Positions 1 to 12,805 are shown, numbered from the stretch's first letter. The stretch: 64,000 nt of DNA from Polytrichum commune (GCA_950295325.1 OX485807.1:39524440-39588439), one strand, 5' to 3'. Made by a program: numbers and translations. Notes: generated from the sequence alone by a model not told the origin.

Positions 1-314
1 CTGAAATAAAGTGCAGATTGCTTCAACCAATCAAGGTCTTACCAATGAAAACCTGTAAAGTTGTCAACTTACGTCAAATATTGGTCAGTAACCCCACAAT
101 ACATAGTGTACACAAAGATCTATGCAAAGAAAGGTTAGCAAATTGAAGGGGGGAGGAACAGACCTGTGAATAACATTGGCCTTGCATGAAATACAAGCCC
201 TGAACCTAGAGCCCCCCAATCGGCCAGGGTCAGAAGTTAGAACTACAATTAGAACTCAACGACAAGTGATCAGAATCTACATCCTAAACCTCATCACTAA
301 TCGATCATCCTACT
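1..314. other. 3' flank of GCP3, no gene seen
   Basis: AT-rich sequence just downstream of the GCP3 stop codon (the gene runs on the minus strand). It probably holds the 3' UTR and the start of intergenic DNA. The open frames here are short and resemble nothing I recognise. Confidence 0.5.
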
Positions 315-3300
315 TCAAGCCAATGCAGGCTCTGCTCCAATCGCAGGTCTCATTGATTTAACAGGGGTTCGAAGAAGTCGAATTGGGGTGGTGGACATCC
401 CCATGTGTTGGCGAGTGTAGAACTCTGAAAAATCAAGGCGGAAGGAGAGGAACTTCAGATCTACATGTTGTTGAACAGGAAGCTGCGCAATGAATCCTTC
501 AAGTAGAGATGAGTATTCCACTGCGACTCCATCCATCTCCTCCCCCAGGTTTCCTAGAAAGTCACCAGAGAGCTGTGCAGTCGATAGTTTCCTCTGTCCA
601 CTTCGAGCTTTCGAGATTGATTCGTTCTTTGCTCTAGGATTTGATGTTTTGTCAGCCCTGCAGACAAGAGACTTTGTCAATCAAGTTGTCATGTTGTTGA
701 ATATAAGACACTGCTGAAGGACTTGTAAATTGCTGGAGCCAAAAGGTACCTTCATAATCTTAAGACCGTTTTTGTATGTTCCTGGATTGCATTTGTCATG
801 AAAGAATACTTGAAAACAGTACCTGGCCTGAACTTCACGAGCATTTTCATATAGGCGGTCTGCCAGGCCTCTGAATCGTAGAATAAGGTCGAAAAGGCTG
901 AACAGCGTCTTGCAAAGTAGCTGGGAGCGCTCACCCAGAAGGGCTTTTTCCAAGATTGAGCCCAAGTACTTGTCATGGGCACCAATCAGTTCATCGAGAT
1001 CATGAGCCTCCTCCATCTCTTCCAGAAAATTGGACCATGAGTACTCGAGCACCTCAAACATGATGTAATACTGCAAGTTGGTTACAAAGTGGTTCATTTC
1101 ATTTCGTAGGGTTTGACACCTTCGCAAAACAACTGTCAACTGCGATCCCCCTTCTTTATTGGACCAAAGCCGCGCAATCATACAGTTTGGCTTCATTGTT
1201 TGCCAAGTTGCACTAAGGGCATGCTCCACCCGCTTCAATCTCCAGAGGAAGTTGAAGATCTTCAGGTATTTTCCCATGACCTCTTCGGTGAACACTGTGG
1301 TTAAGGGATCTCGAGCATTGTACTCTAAGGAAAAGACATCCCAGCCTCTGTCTCCATCATTGTGAGGCATCATTCGTACTCGAAGACGATCCAAGACATC
1401 TCCATCATCATACTGGGCATTTGAGGCACGAACAGCACTCTCTAATGTCCCAGAAAGTTTGAAAGAACTCAATGTGTTGGCTGCAAGAGCAAGTTCTGGT
1501 CCAACCAGATCCATCAAACACTGAATAAAGTCTCCCTGCCCTAGAAGAAGATATCTCTTGATAGCAAGACAGTGATCACGAAATCGATACCTGTTGCAAA
1601 AGCAAGTCCATTAGTGAAGCCAACAAAGTGAGCTTGTAAATTGAGAAGATGAGCTAGGACCTACACCACAAACAACCAGATAGAGAAACATGCAAAAAAG
1701 ACAAATTTGAGGGAAATTTTACAAAGAAAAAGAAGATTTTGAGTAAGATGGCAGCTTCAAGCAAAAGAGCGTCATACCGGTTGTACATGATTTGGATAAG
1801 ATGCCTGTCGATCCGACCAGCTGCTTCTGAAACTAAGGCCTCCAGTACCTCAGTTTCACCATAGCCAAGACTACCTCCATTAGCAGAAGCTCCAGTAGCT
1901 TTCACTGCTTCTGAGGCAGCTTGTGCCCAGCCTTGATCAGAACAGCAGACTCGTAGGAAATTGATGGATTTCCCTGTTCTCAAAATGCGGTGCGCAAGGG
2001 GTTCAGGGATGAAAGACGGAAGCATGGTCTTTTGAAGCTGATATCCCTCCCGCCACAAGGCCTCAGCTTTCACTGGTTGGGCAAGGACAAAGAATTCTCC
2101 ATAATAATCATCGACCTCGCCTTCAAGCACCCACCTGCAACCTCCAGGAAGCTTAGCTTAGATTAGCCTACAAACTCCAATCATCATAGAACATATTTTT
2201 TTGAGCAGTTCGACTGATTCTAAACAGGTGAGTCAACCCCACCAACCATTGGACAAGGCCCCTTAAGCAGATTTACAAAATAGAAATTGAAGAATTTTTT
2301 TCTATCATGTGTCCTGCTATCAACCCACACGTTTGTCTATTCAGGCTGTGAAAACCAAGCAACTGAGTGGTTTATGTCCAGATAGAGTGACTATCATCAA
2401 TGAAAATTATGAGTATGTTGAAGTAAAAGTCTGGTAACACTGGCATTCATCATATTGGAAGGAACTTGGATGAGATTAGCTTATGGCTATGGGCATCATT
2501 GACTCATTGACTGCCTCTCTAACCAGGCAAGATTCAAGACTTGGCCTTGGTATTTCTAAAAGGTCTAAGACAACCCTGTACCATAACCGCACAATAATGA
2601 TACATTTAAGACTAGAGGAAGAGCTTGAATTTGAAGCAGGTACTGAATCCTTACCTCCGGACCATCTCGAAAAGCGGTGAGCAGACTTGGCGCAACATCC
2701 GTTTTAAGAAAGCACGAACCAAGGGATCTCCATGCTGAGCATGCATGTGTATAGCCCCTGCCATTGCCCCACCCCGTAATGCCTTGCAGTCATCCACCAA
2801 CACAGCCATCAAACGCATCCGCACAAGTGGCTCCCCCAGCCACACCATGAGTCTTCTGAGTGACAGGTAGTTTCCCACGGAGCTAGCGGTTTCAGCTCCT
2901 ACCATCATAGGGATAGGATTATGAACCTGCCCCTCCAGAACTGCCATTAATCTGTAGTAATCTGAAAGCTCTTCTTGTAGCGCAGCACAAAATGCTTGAC
3001 CCACTGTACCGATGGCCTCCAATGGCCCATTCTCAACACTCTCAGAGATGTGATTCTTCACTCTCATATACAACCACCCTACTTCACACAGCCGGCGAAT
3101 TAGGGTTCTAGTAGCTCTGGGTACCTTGACAGATTCCTCAACCATGAACCCATCAGCCTCTTTGTTGAACTTCACATACCGGCCATCAATCCCTTGACAA
3201 GCATACAGAACATCTCGAACTAGGGCCTGCTCCGACACATCTGATTCTGTTTGAATAATTTCTAAATACTCTCTCATTGCTGCTGCCCTTGCATTTCCAT

Positions 3301-4427
3301 CATCTTTTGAGAGAAAGAGAACCCCATTAGGAGAGACTGGTGATTGACCACGCGGTGTTTGTGTCCGAGATGGAGGTAGAGAGGAACCATTTCTAAAAGG
3401 AGATGTTTTGCCAGATGGACTTGGCTCAGGGGAGTAATTTGAGAGCTTGGCATGCGTCACATTCTGTGGCACTGCAGGCAGCCCCCCACGGACAGCACCT
3501 GAAACATGAAGGCATGTGAGAACACAAACTCCTCCAACCAATACTAGGGTGACTAGGAAATTCTAAGAAATGAGCAGAAAATAAAGAAGAACAAACAACA
3601 GAAACAGTGGAATCCAGATGATAATGTGAACATAGGTAAAGAGCAGCACCTGTTAACATAAAAGCATGTGAGCGCACAAACACCAATTCGATTATGGAGT
3701 GACTAAAAATATGACACAAGGTAGGAAATTCTAGGACATGAGCAGAAAATGAAGAAGAACAAACAACAGAAAAAGTGGAATACAGATAAGAATGCGAACA
3801 GACTAACAGAGTAGCACACACAAACTCACCCAATCCAATACTGGAGTTACTAAAATCATGACCCAAGGTAGGAAATTCTAGGACCTCGGCAGAAAATGAA
3901 GAAGAACAACAACAGGGAAAATGGAACCAAGATAAATAATAGTGTGAACAGAGAGGTACAGAGCATGCCTCCTAACCTGAGAGAGTGGAAGTATAAGGGA
4001 TAGCTGTGCCCCTTGTTTCTGCTCTCTCTCTTCTTTGATCCTCAGAAATTGCTCGAAGAAGATACAATAAAGACCACCGATTTTCTATAGACCCGGGCCC
4101 ACTATAAGAGGACAACCTCCTGTGCAAATCTGCAAATTTGAGTGCATCCGAAGACCGATTCTCCTGTACTAACTGCCTCTTGATGGCTTCCGCCATAGCC
4201 CCCTCATCATTTGCCAGAGAAGGAGAGATTCTGCTGCCAATGATGCGCATTGCATATCGATGTGCTCGATCAACCACTGAATCCGAACCTCTCCTATGCT
4301 GCTGCCCATGATGATTTCCTGGACCGTGAGAACCACCATTCTCTTCTCCATCTTTGTTTCCACTAGGAAATATGCGGACAGCAAGCTGCCACACTAGATC
4401 GGCCACTAAGTCCCCTTCCATGGCCAT
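315..4427 (-). CDS. GCP3: Gamma-tubulin complex component 3 (GCP3/SPC98), 5 exons
   Basis: GCP3 is a core subunit of the gamma-tubulin complex that nucleates microtubules; in plants it acts at the nuclear envelope and cortex. Exons read on the minus strand: 4427-3977, 3498-2655, 2134-1778, 1590-823 and 657-315. All junctions are GT-AG and phases match, giving 920 aa (Arabidopsis is about 840). Exon 1 is the variable N-terminal region. Exon 2 carries the conserved N-terminal GCP domain (LVRDVLYACQGIDGRYVKFN, GGAMAGAIHMHAQHGDPLVR). Exon 3 contains ILRTGKSINFLRVCC. Exon 4 has the C-terminal gamma-tubulin-binding domain (NAQYDDGDVLDRLRVRMMPH, FNFLWRLKRVEHAL, MNHFVTNLQYYIMFEVLE). Exon 5 ends with VDLKFLSFRLDFSEFY plus a tail of about 30 residues beyond the usual end. 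The start is the first of two ATGs two codons apart. Intron 1 holds tandem repeats. The family call is very secure; the exact start is less so. Confidence 0.94.
3494..3970. repeat. Tandem repeat (three units of about 150-170 bp) in GCP3 intron 1
   Basis: Units begin near 3494, 3647 and 3812. They share the blocks AGGAAATTCTA (3557, 3722 and 3870 regions) and GAAGAACAA. The first unit contains the real exon 2 acceptor (AG at 3499-3500). The second contains a similar CAGCACCTG block at about 3647, so the splice-site region was copied into the intron. Confidence 0.85.
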
Positions 4428-4829
4428 GATGGTTTCTTCACCTCCTCACATGACCTCACATGACCTCATGCAACGAACATCCTTTAACAACATCCTCTAA
4501 TAGCAAATGATGTTTTTCCACATAGCCTACTACCACACATCCAAGCTTTCCTTGTACTTCTTCTTCTTCACCCTCACCTGCTACCTAATACTCATCCAAG
4601 CTCCCTTTGCACTCCTTCTACCTCTTCTCCCCAAACAGTTGACACAACACCTTCGCACACACGGCTGCATATGTTGCATACGTTGAGAATTGATTACACG
4701 TAGAATTGCTCATCCCAGCTCATACGCCACATGATGACACTCTGAAGGCTAAAACCCTTGCAAAATGTCGGAAAATGCAGCAAAAGAGTAACGAGCAAAA
4801 ACTAGTCAATAACAAGATTCTCAGATTAG
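4428..4829. promoter_or_regulatory. GCP3 5' flank, possible divergent promoter
   Basis: A gap of about 400 bp lies between the GCP3 start (minus) and an open frame on the plus strand. It has CT-rich stretches around 4550-4630 but no clear TATA box. Calling it a bidirectional promoter depends on the small plus-strand gene being real. Confidence 0.35.
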
Positions 4830-5469
4830 GATGCTGCCTGTGCCACTGGGATTAAAGAGGAGACAAAGCAAACGAACGAGGAAGTGGCCAAAAATCTGGC
4901 CCAAATCGCAGCCCTAATTCAAGAACTGGGGGAAAAACTCCAAAACCTCGATCGTCGAGTTCGGAAATCAGATCCTCAAGTCAGAAGAATCATTCCCGAA
5001 GGCGAGGAATATCAATCTATTGCCCTCATTGCAGCAGATCATTCAATCCTTCCTGGATCAAAGAGTGAGGTGGAAGCTAAGTTTGTAAGTAACCCCTTTG
5101 GAGACCGGATTCTGTACGCCTAGCCTTGTTGAAACCCTCGATGGAATCCACAAATACTTATTTTTGGAAACTTATGTTAGTGCGAATGCGAATCGTTGAA
5201 GCAAGGCACTGATGACATTGAAGGCGAAGGAGCTGGATGGACTCAGACGGCAAGTGGCTGGTGGGGCGAAAAGAAAGCTGCTTCGAATTCCCTCCATTTC
5301 TCAGTGTGTTCAATCGAGAGCCGGCAGTGGTAAGCTAAATCTATGGTTTCGGTTGATTTTGAGAAACCCCGCATCAGGCGAGATGGTACATGTGGGAAGA
5401 AATCCTCACCAGCTAAAGATATTGTCCAAACAGAACAGACAATTCACAAATATCACCCGCCCCTACTAA
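4830..5469 (+). CDS. Possible small gene of unknown function
   Basis: A frame opens after the stop at 4827-4829 and runs to 5123. It encodes a charged, helix-like segment (EEVAKNLAQIAALIQELGEK, LQNLDRRVRKSD). The coding-looking part ends at a good donor (GTAAGT at 5083). A second open frame, 5212-5469, starts MTLKAKELDGLRRQ and could be a later exon. The first frame has no ATG, so the true start would lie in an upstream exon or the gene is not real. I do not recognise the protein. It is diverged from and close to GCP3. Transcript evidence would settle it. Confidence 0.28.
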
Positions 5470-6181
5470 CCAACATAGGGCCATTTAGATAACATAAACA
5501 CATCTGATGAGTTGTGTTCAGTTGCCATGCCTTCATATTCATTGCCCCATCACACCAAAAGTTTCATCCAGTTCCAGCCGTGAAATTGCTGGGGATTATG
5601 TTGACAACTAGATGTTGGGCCCACCATTTTTCGCACTATTACAACCAGAGATGCCGACAAATGATATTTGAATTGGCTGGTGTGATTAGCCCCTCAGTCT
5701 AAAGCAGTGGGATGCCACCATCCGGAGTCTTTATTCTCAAATCTATTGTTGGGGCCTGTGAACATAGCTCATCAGCTAAATAGTGTTATGCACACTAGTT
5801 GTTATGTTGGAGTTCTTTGTAAGTAAAGTAGACATAACATTACTTGGTTGCATGGTTGTGTTTCATTCTATAATTAGCATTTGACATGGGCTTTCATTAT
5901 CTTACCTTCATGGGATGAAACTTAGAAAATAAGAAGAAATGAGTAATGAATAGTGTCGGTTTGAATAGTAAGAATATTGTGAATAGTGTTGGTATTTTCA
6001 ATGGCAATGCTATTATTAGTCGTAATTTCAAAGAATAATATTGGGATGAAGCGTGTTTCTTGCTAAGATTGTAGGGATGAATAGAAGACAATGGTTTGTT
6101 ATATTTAGGAGTGTGTTACTGAACACTTCATTCCAAAGTTCATGTTGCAAACCTTTGGATATGACTCAAGGTAGTAATGTA
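5470..6181. other. Intergenic, no feature seen
   Basis: AT-rich sequence between the possible small gene and the first MITE. Its ORFs are short and low-complexity, and I see no RNA gene or promoter motif. Confidence 0.4.
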
Positions 6182-6877
6182 CACTAGAAAGTCCTATTGG
6201 TGTGGGCAATAAGTTAATGTGGGTCACACTAATTTTCTAGTTAATGTAGAATTATCGTGGGTCCAAGACCTTGGCTTTTCCCAAGGGGCCGGTATACATG
6301 GGGTCCCAAGTCCCAACGTGGACGCGAAGACCCAACTTTTGAGCCTCAAGAAACCATTAAAACATGGTTAATTATCATTAAAGTTGGATCTTGATTACTT
6401 TATGCAAAAATATTCACGGGACTTGTGTTGAGAGTTGGGTCTAGCTTTTTGCTCGACCTAACTCTCAACACAAGTCCCAAGCCTCACCTCCAAAATGTGT
6501 TGCCATTTAGGCATCAATGTCATACTCGGAACTTAGGACTTGGGACCCCATGTGAAGTGGTAAGCCTCAAGTTTCATACTCTCAACGGCTAAGGTTGCAT
6601 GGATTGACCTCAAGTGACTTGGGACTTGGGACCATGTGTGAACTGCCCTAAGTCTTCATGAAGACTTACAACCAACATTTTCAATATTATTCATAGGACA
6701 AGAGTAGCACAAAATAAATAAATAAATAAACATTAGAAATACATTTAATGTGGCCCACAATAATTTTTCTACTAGAAATTTAGCGTGGGTTGAAAACTAA
6801 TGTGGCTCACATAAATATGAGAAATAATGTGGTCTCTAGGAAATTATTGTGGCCCATAATAATAGGACTATTTAGTG
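6182..6877. mobile_element. MITE-like element, CACTA...TAGTG ends (copy 1)
   Basis: The element starts CACTAGAAAGTCCTATT and ends AATAGGACTATTTAGTG. These ends are inverted copies with two mismatches, and a TA dinucleotide flanks each side (6180-6181, 6878-6879). It has no coding capacity. The TA flanks and lack of a shared 3-bp duplication favour a Tc1/mariner-type mover over true CACTA (En/Spm) elements. Related copies lie at 15061 and 45926. Confidence 0.75.
6418..6478. repeat. 24-bp inverted repeat (hairpin)
   Basis: Arms 6418-6441 and 6455-6478 are inverted copies with one mismatch and a 13-base loop. They lie inside the first MITE and begin GGGACTTGTGTTGAG. Confidence 0.85.
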
Positions 6878-7138
6878 TAGTTGGTGACATGGAGTTGATA
6901 TGTACGCTTTAAGGAGACCGACCCCTCTCTATAACAATCAATGTGAATGACTTCTATAGCATGTCATAACATTATTCAATTGCTTGGGAATCTCAAAACA
7001 ATACTCAACATGGTATGCATGTGTCCATGTGACATGAAATATTCCCTAAATATTGTATAATATATTAGGGGGTAATCCCAACAGTATGATTACTATAATT
7101 CACAAAGTGTTCAAGTGGAGAATCATTGGGGTTCAAGG

Positions 7139-7524
7139 TGTTAGAAGTAAATAGGTTGCAAAGTGAGACAGAGTATTGGTGCGCAATTACTTCAGTGTAT
7201 TCACCCGCCCAAATGGCGGAACAAGGGGTATATATAACAAATGTCTTGGCTTTAGGGTATGAAAGCCAGGTGTCGCAACCACAGCGCACTGTATACTGGC
7301 ATCTAGTCTACCTCAGTATGTACTGGTTGATACCCGCTAATACCCTCGGGATGACCGGACGAGGCCCAGGGTTTTCTGCTAATTGCTTGGATTACAGACT
7401 AAGTGTATGTGTAGATATCCAGGTTAATACCCTGGACCCTTTACAGGTGTATACTCATCAGTCATGGCTGTCTATAAGATAGATTAGTTAACACCTGGTT
7501 GCTAACTTATTAACTATCTTAACA
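7139..7524 (-). repeat. 3' LTR of the Copia element
   Basis: 386 bp. It differs from its partner by C/T, T/C and C/T changes plus one G/A. In element orientation it begins TGTTAAGATAG and ends CTTCTAACA. Confidence 0.97.
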
Positions 7525-7533
7525 CTCCTCCTC
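7525..7533 (-). other. Polypurine tract of the Copia element
   Basis: The minus strand reads GAGGAGGAG directly before the 3' LTR. This is the expected site and composition for the plus-strand primer of reverse transcription. Confidence 0.8.
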
Positions 7534-7614
7534 AACCTGGTGTTTAACCTCATTAAAAACTTTCCCAAGTAAAAACCCAATTAGGGATAAAAACCTTGGA
7601 TAAAGAAAAGAGCA

Positions 7615-10600
7615 TTAACTACCAGGAGAGGTTAAGGATTGGAGTGTTTTCATGCCAGCTGCTTCAATCAGTCTCTTATGTTTGTATGCTGGTAATGCTT
7701 TGGTCAGCATATCTGTAATGTTATGTTCTGATTCCACTTTCCTAATTTCTAATTGTCTATTTGCTATTAAGTCCTGGCTATAAGTAAAAATGTGTGGACT
7801 TATATGCTTTGTTCTATCTGCCTTTATAAAGCCTGAGGACATCTGCCTAATACATGCTGCATTATCCTCAAAGACTACTGTTGGTTTATCTTGGATTTGT
7901 AAATTGCACTGGTTCACCAGGATCTGCTCCATAGTTCTCAGCCATATACACTCCCTAGCTGCTTCATGGAATGCTATTAACTCTGCATGATTGGTGGAGG
8001 TAGCTGTAATTGTCTGCTTTGTAGATCTCCACGAAATTGGAGCGCCGTTCTTCATAAAAATGTAGCCTGTTTGTGACTTGCCTGCAGCCACATCAGTACG
8101 AAATCCAGAATCTGCATATCCTGTAATTTCAGGTTTATCAGTTTTTCTATAAAACAATCCTAGGTCAGAAGTGCCACGTAGGTATCTTAATAAATGTTTG
8201 ACACCATTCCAATGTCTAATAGTGGGATTCTCACTATGCCTAGCTAACATACTAGTTGCAAATGCTATGTCAGGCCTAGTATGTGTTGTTAGATATGTAA
8301 AGGCTCCAACCGATGTGAGGTACCTTGACTTGTCTACTACCTCCTCCTCCTCCTCACGAGGTTGGTAGGGGTCTTCATTGGTTTTACTACGGCCAATCAT
8401 GGGTGCAGCCAAGGGATTTGCTTTATCCATCTGGAATTCTCTAAGGATTTTGTTCACATAGGCCTCCTGATGTAAGAGAATTCCCTCATTACTGACATGG
8501 TGTACTTGTAGGCCTAGGCAGAAAGTAGTAGGTCCTAAAAACTTCATGTCAAATTGCTGAGTTAAGATATTATGGGCATATTTGCATAATTCTGGGCTAC
8601 CCAAAATGTTCAGATCATCAACATAAACAACGATTATAGTGAAGTCAGAACCTTTGTATAAGTAAACAGACATGGTAAAGTAGGGTTGTATATGAAACCT
8701 TTTGCAATCAGAAAATTGCACAAGTGATGATACCATGTTCTGCCTGACTGTTTCAGGCCATATAATGCTTTACAAAGTCTTAAGCCTGCAAATCTGCCAG
8801 GTTTAGGATTAGGAATATTAGGCAGAAAACCAGGAGGAGGGGCAAGGTACAAAACAAAGTCTAATGTACCATGCAAATATGCAGTAACAACATCAAGAAG
8901 GTAAAATTTTCAAAGACAGATGAATTTTCAGGGCTAATAAGTATCTGAAGGATGTGGTGTCCATTACTGGACTGTAGGTCTGGTCGTAATCGACACCAGG
9001 TCGCTGAGTAAATCCCTGAGCCACAAGTCTAGCATTGTATCTAGTAATATTGCCTTGTGCATTAAACTTTCGGGTAAAAATCAGCTTATGACCCACAGGT
9101 GGTTTGTCCAGATCTAAAGACAGTTCGCCAAACACATCATGTCTGCGTAAAGATGCATATTCAGTGTTTATAGTTGTCTGCCATTGTGGCCAGTCTGGTC
9201 TGGACATAGCTTGTTTTAAGGTTGTAGGGTCAGAATCGAAGGTGTGAGTGACATCAAGTTCAGATGTCTGTCCGAAGTGAGCATCCCTGTCTTCAATATC
9301 TTTGGCATCTTCAAAGGAATCTTCGACTATAAAATGGAATTTTGGTCGTTTGGAATAGGTAGGCTGATGGATGGGATTATTAGGTTTGCGTTTGGGTAGT
9401 TGGTTCCCGGTACCAGGAAGGGGGTGTCGGATAATACGGGTTTCAGATGAGAAGCCATTTGGTGTATTTTCCGCAAGGGCTTTGAGGTTCAGAAGTTTAA
9501 CAACTTCTGTATTTGTCAATGATGTAGGGGGATTAGGGTTGAGGGTAAGGGTTTCAGGAGCGGTAAAGTTTAGTGGTTCAGAAGGCTGGTTGGGTTTGTG
9601 GCGTAAAACTGGGAAGATGGTTTCAATAAACCTGCAGTTGACAAATCTGGCCCTTAGTAAGGCGCCTGATTGAGGATCAAGATACCTTATGATTGATGTA
9701 GAGTCAAAGCCAATGTAGATCCCTTCCTGTCTTTGAGCCCCAATGGTATGTCTTTTAGGTTCAGTAACATGCACCCAGACCTGACACCCAAATGTTCTGA
9801 TGTGAGCAACATCAGGTGGTCTCCCTGCTACCAATTCATAAGGAGTCTGAACATTAAGTAAGGTAGGTCTGGGACGCAACAGGGCTGTTGCATGAAGGAC
9901 TGCATGACCCCACAAGGTAGCTGATAGGTTTGCATGTAGAAGCAGAGGCCTAGCTATTAGTTGAATCTTTTTAATGAAGGCTTCTGCAAGCCCATTCTGG
10001 CTGTGTTCATAAGGGACAACATATGTTAAGGTTATGCCCATAGCTGAACAATAATCTTCAAAGGAATGGGATTTGAATTCCTTAGCATTATCCATCCGTA
10101 AGTATTTAATTGGGTGATCAGGAAAATGGTTCCGATATCGTAGCAGGATAGCTAAAATTCTGGGAAAGACCATATTCCTGGTTGGTAGTAAAGACACCTC
10201 CAGATGACTGCCAGATGCATCTACAAGGACAAAATAATATATGAATACTCCGGATGGTGGACTGATAGGACCACAGATGTCACCATGCAATCTATACAGG
10301 GGTGGGGGTAATTCCTTAGGTAGGGTCCAGGTAAATGGTTTCTTAATGTATTTCCCCTAGATGCAGGCCACACAGTCATGAGTCTTTTCAGCATCTGAGG
10401 TCAGGAGATTGTGGCCTGTAAGTAATGGAAGCATCTGGCGGAATAAAGTAATGCCAGGATGTCCTAATCTTCTGTGCCATAAATCAGGCTTGGCAATAGT
10501 ATCGAAAGATACTCCCTGTGCCAGGTTGTGGCGTGATGCTTCAGGGTTTCCATCCCAAGCTGCCATACTAACCTCTTCCGCATCTATCAGAGAGATGGGG

Positions 10601-12162
10601 CTACATGTCAAGGGCTTTATGACAATCTTGTATAGGCCGTCGTCTCCCGCGTGTGCGGTGGCAAGGATCTCCTGCCCTTGCCTGAGCTCCAGAACCTCTT
10701 CATCATTTTCCATCACAGTGGAAACGTGGATCTTCCTCGCTCTCAGATCCCTGTAGCTGATCAGGCTACGAGGCGCATCTGGAGCGTACATTGCATTTTC
10801 GCATATGAGGGGGAAGCCCCCGGGCAGAATAACCGTTGCCCGGCCCTCCCGAAACCGTATGTTTCGGCTTCCGGCCATTGTAATGATGTTACAATGCTGC
10901 CATGACTTCGCATTTTCAGAGAAATGGAAGAATTCAGGACTGGTTAATATTGTGTGAGTAGATCCACTATCTAGGAGAGCCACATCATATTCGGATGTGT
11001 GCATCCCATAGATAGTCATAAAACTCTCAAGGTCATGTGTAGAGGAGGGGTTCGGGTTCTCAAAATTATAATTATGCCTGGGTTGAAGGCGAAGTTGCTG
11101 TAATTCCTTGTACATATTAACCAGGTACGGGGGAGCGCGACATTCTTTCGCAAAATGACCCTGTCTACCGCATTTATGACAGTTTCCCTTTACTGATTTG
11201 GGAGGGTAGGGTCTATGAGGGAATCTTGGTTTGTTGTGATGTCCTCTGATCACTGGTCGGGACTGTGGTCTAGAAGTGGGTCTACGGAATGAACCTTTGG
11301 GAGGCCTCCTGGAAGCCTCAGCAGCATGGAATTCAGGCTGTCGTTCTGTAGCTCCAGTAGGATCTTTGTTGTAGTTGTTTGCAGTTGGGCCCCTTCTTCC
11401 AGCAGCATCACTAGCAGGTCCTCTGAATCGAGTTTGGCCAGCAGGTCCACCAGCAGGTCCAAAATTGTAATCACCATATGCAGGGACAGCATCAGTATTG
11501 TGTATCTCCCGCGCAGGTTTGGAATCAACATTTCGCAATAGAAGCTGATGATGCTTTTCTGCTAGCAGTAGATGAGACATGAGATTAGTATGTTTCTTAA
11601 ATTTCATATTGCGATATTGCTGAGATAAAATTGCAATGGCAGGAGGAAAAGTAGATAGAGTTTTCTCTATAAGTTCAGCATCAGAGAGTGTTTCTCCACA
11701 AAGACGAAGTTGTGTTGTGACACGGTGTAACTCAGAATTAAAGGAAGCAAAATCTGGAAAATCCAGGACACGTAAGTTGATCCAATCATATCTGGCCTGG
11801 GGTAAAAATAGTGTTTGTTGATGATTGAAGCGCGAGTGCAGTAGAGCCCATAGCTCAGCAGGATCTTCAATCTGTAGGTACTGCAGACGTAATGAGTGGT
11901 CCAAGTGCCGTATGAGTTTATGCAATGCTTGCCATCGGACTGTTGGGGGAATCTGTTGTGCGGGATCGGTTGATGTAGACGGTTGGATCGTGAGTGTCTT
12001 GGCCAGATCCTCAGCAGAGAGGACAGTTTTAGCATCATTAACCCACTCTAAGAAATTTGAACCATCAGCATTTAATGGAGTGAACATTAATGACAACATT
12101 CTGTTCTCAATAAATGTTGGTTTAGTGGACATGGATTCTATTACAGATTGTCTTTTGGCCAT
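7615..12162 (-). pseudogene. Copia gag-pol polyprotein, broken
   Basis: The start ATG is at 12162. The first 601 codons give gag with a CCHC zinc knuckle (CHKCGRQGHFAKEC, about residue 330), a protease with the DSG motif (ALLDSGSTHTIL, about residue 400), and the integrase zinc region (HRRLGH and CVAC). A TAG at 10357-10359 interrupts the frame just after CVACI. The same frame continues through the integrase core (aspartates in HGDICGP and LRMDNAKEF, glutamate region EHSQNGLAEAF) into the start of reverse transcriptase. Frame changes near 8895 and 8700 split reverse transcriptase. The last frame carries the YVDD catalytic motif and RNase H (ITGYADSGF), ending at 7615. Proteins from this copy would be truncated unless the stop is read through. 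Confidence 0.93.
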
Positions 12163-12375
12163 GATTTAGATATGTACTCTGGATTTGGAATGTATGGTTA
12201 GATCATATTAAAGCATAAAGTACATAGAAAAAGGTACAGGTTAGTTTTTGAATTTCTACATAGAATGGCAGGTAGATATTAAAGAAGTACAGATAGATAT
12301 TGAAGGAGTACAAACAGATATAAATACGATATTGTATTTACTTCTTCAAAATCTGTGTGTATTTCTATTAGATAG

Positions 12376-12452
12376 TATCCTGTCAGAACAGGGTATTGAT
12401 ATATATATATGTATAGTGTTAGTATATATATAAGGAATCAGTGTGTAGTTAA

Positions 12453-12486
<34 letters not shown>

Positions 12487-12805
12487 GTCAATTATAAAAG
12501 AAAAATGACAGTATATATCCAAGCAGTCAAAATATTACAAGGTGTTAGTATGTACGTATATGTTATATATATATATATTGTATATATATTGTATATATAT
12601 ATATTGTATATATATATATTGTATATATATTGTATATATATATATTGTATATATATTGTATATATATATATTGTATATATATTGTATATATATATATTGT
12701 ATATATATATATATTGTATATATATATATTGTATATATATATATTGTATATATATATATTGTATATATATATATTGTATATATATATATTGTATATATAT
12801 ATATG
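12376..12805. repeat. (TA)n-rich microsatellite array in the Copia leader
   Basis: Alternating TA tracts are broken by regularly spaced TTG (motif TTGTATATATATA) from about 12560 to 12804, with shorter TA runs from 12400. Long Tyr/Ile ORFs on both strands here come from the repeat and are not genes. Confidence 0.95.

Noticed and set aside
7065-7482. ORFs repeated at 7126-7482 and 13327-13671
   Set aside because: They are LTR sequence, and the duplication is the two LTRs of the Copia element.
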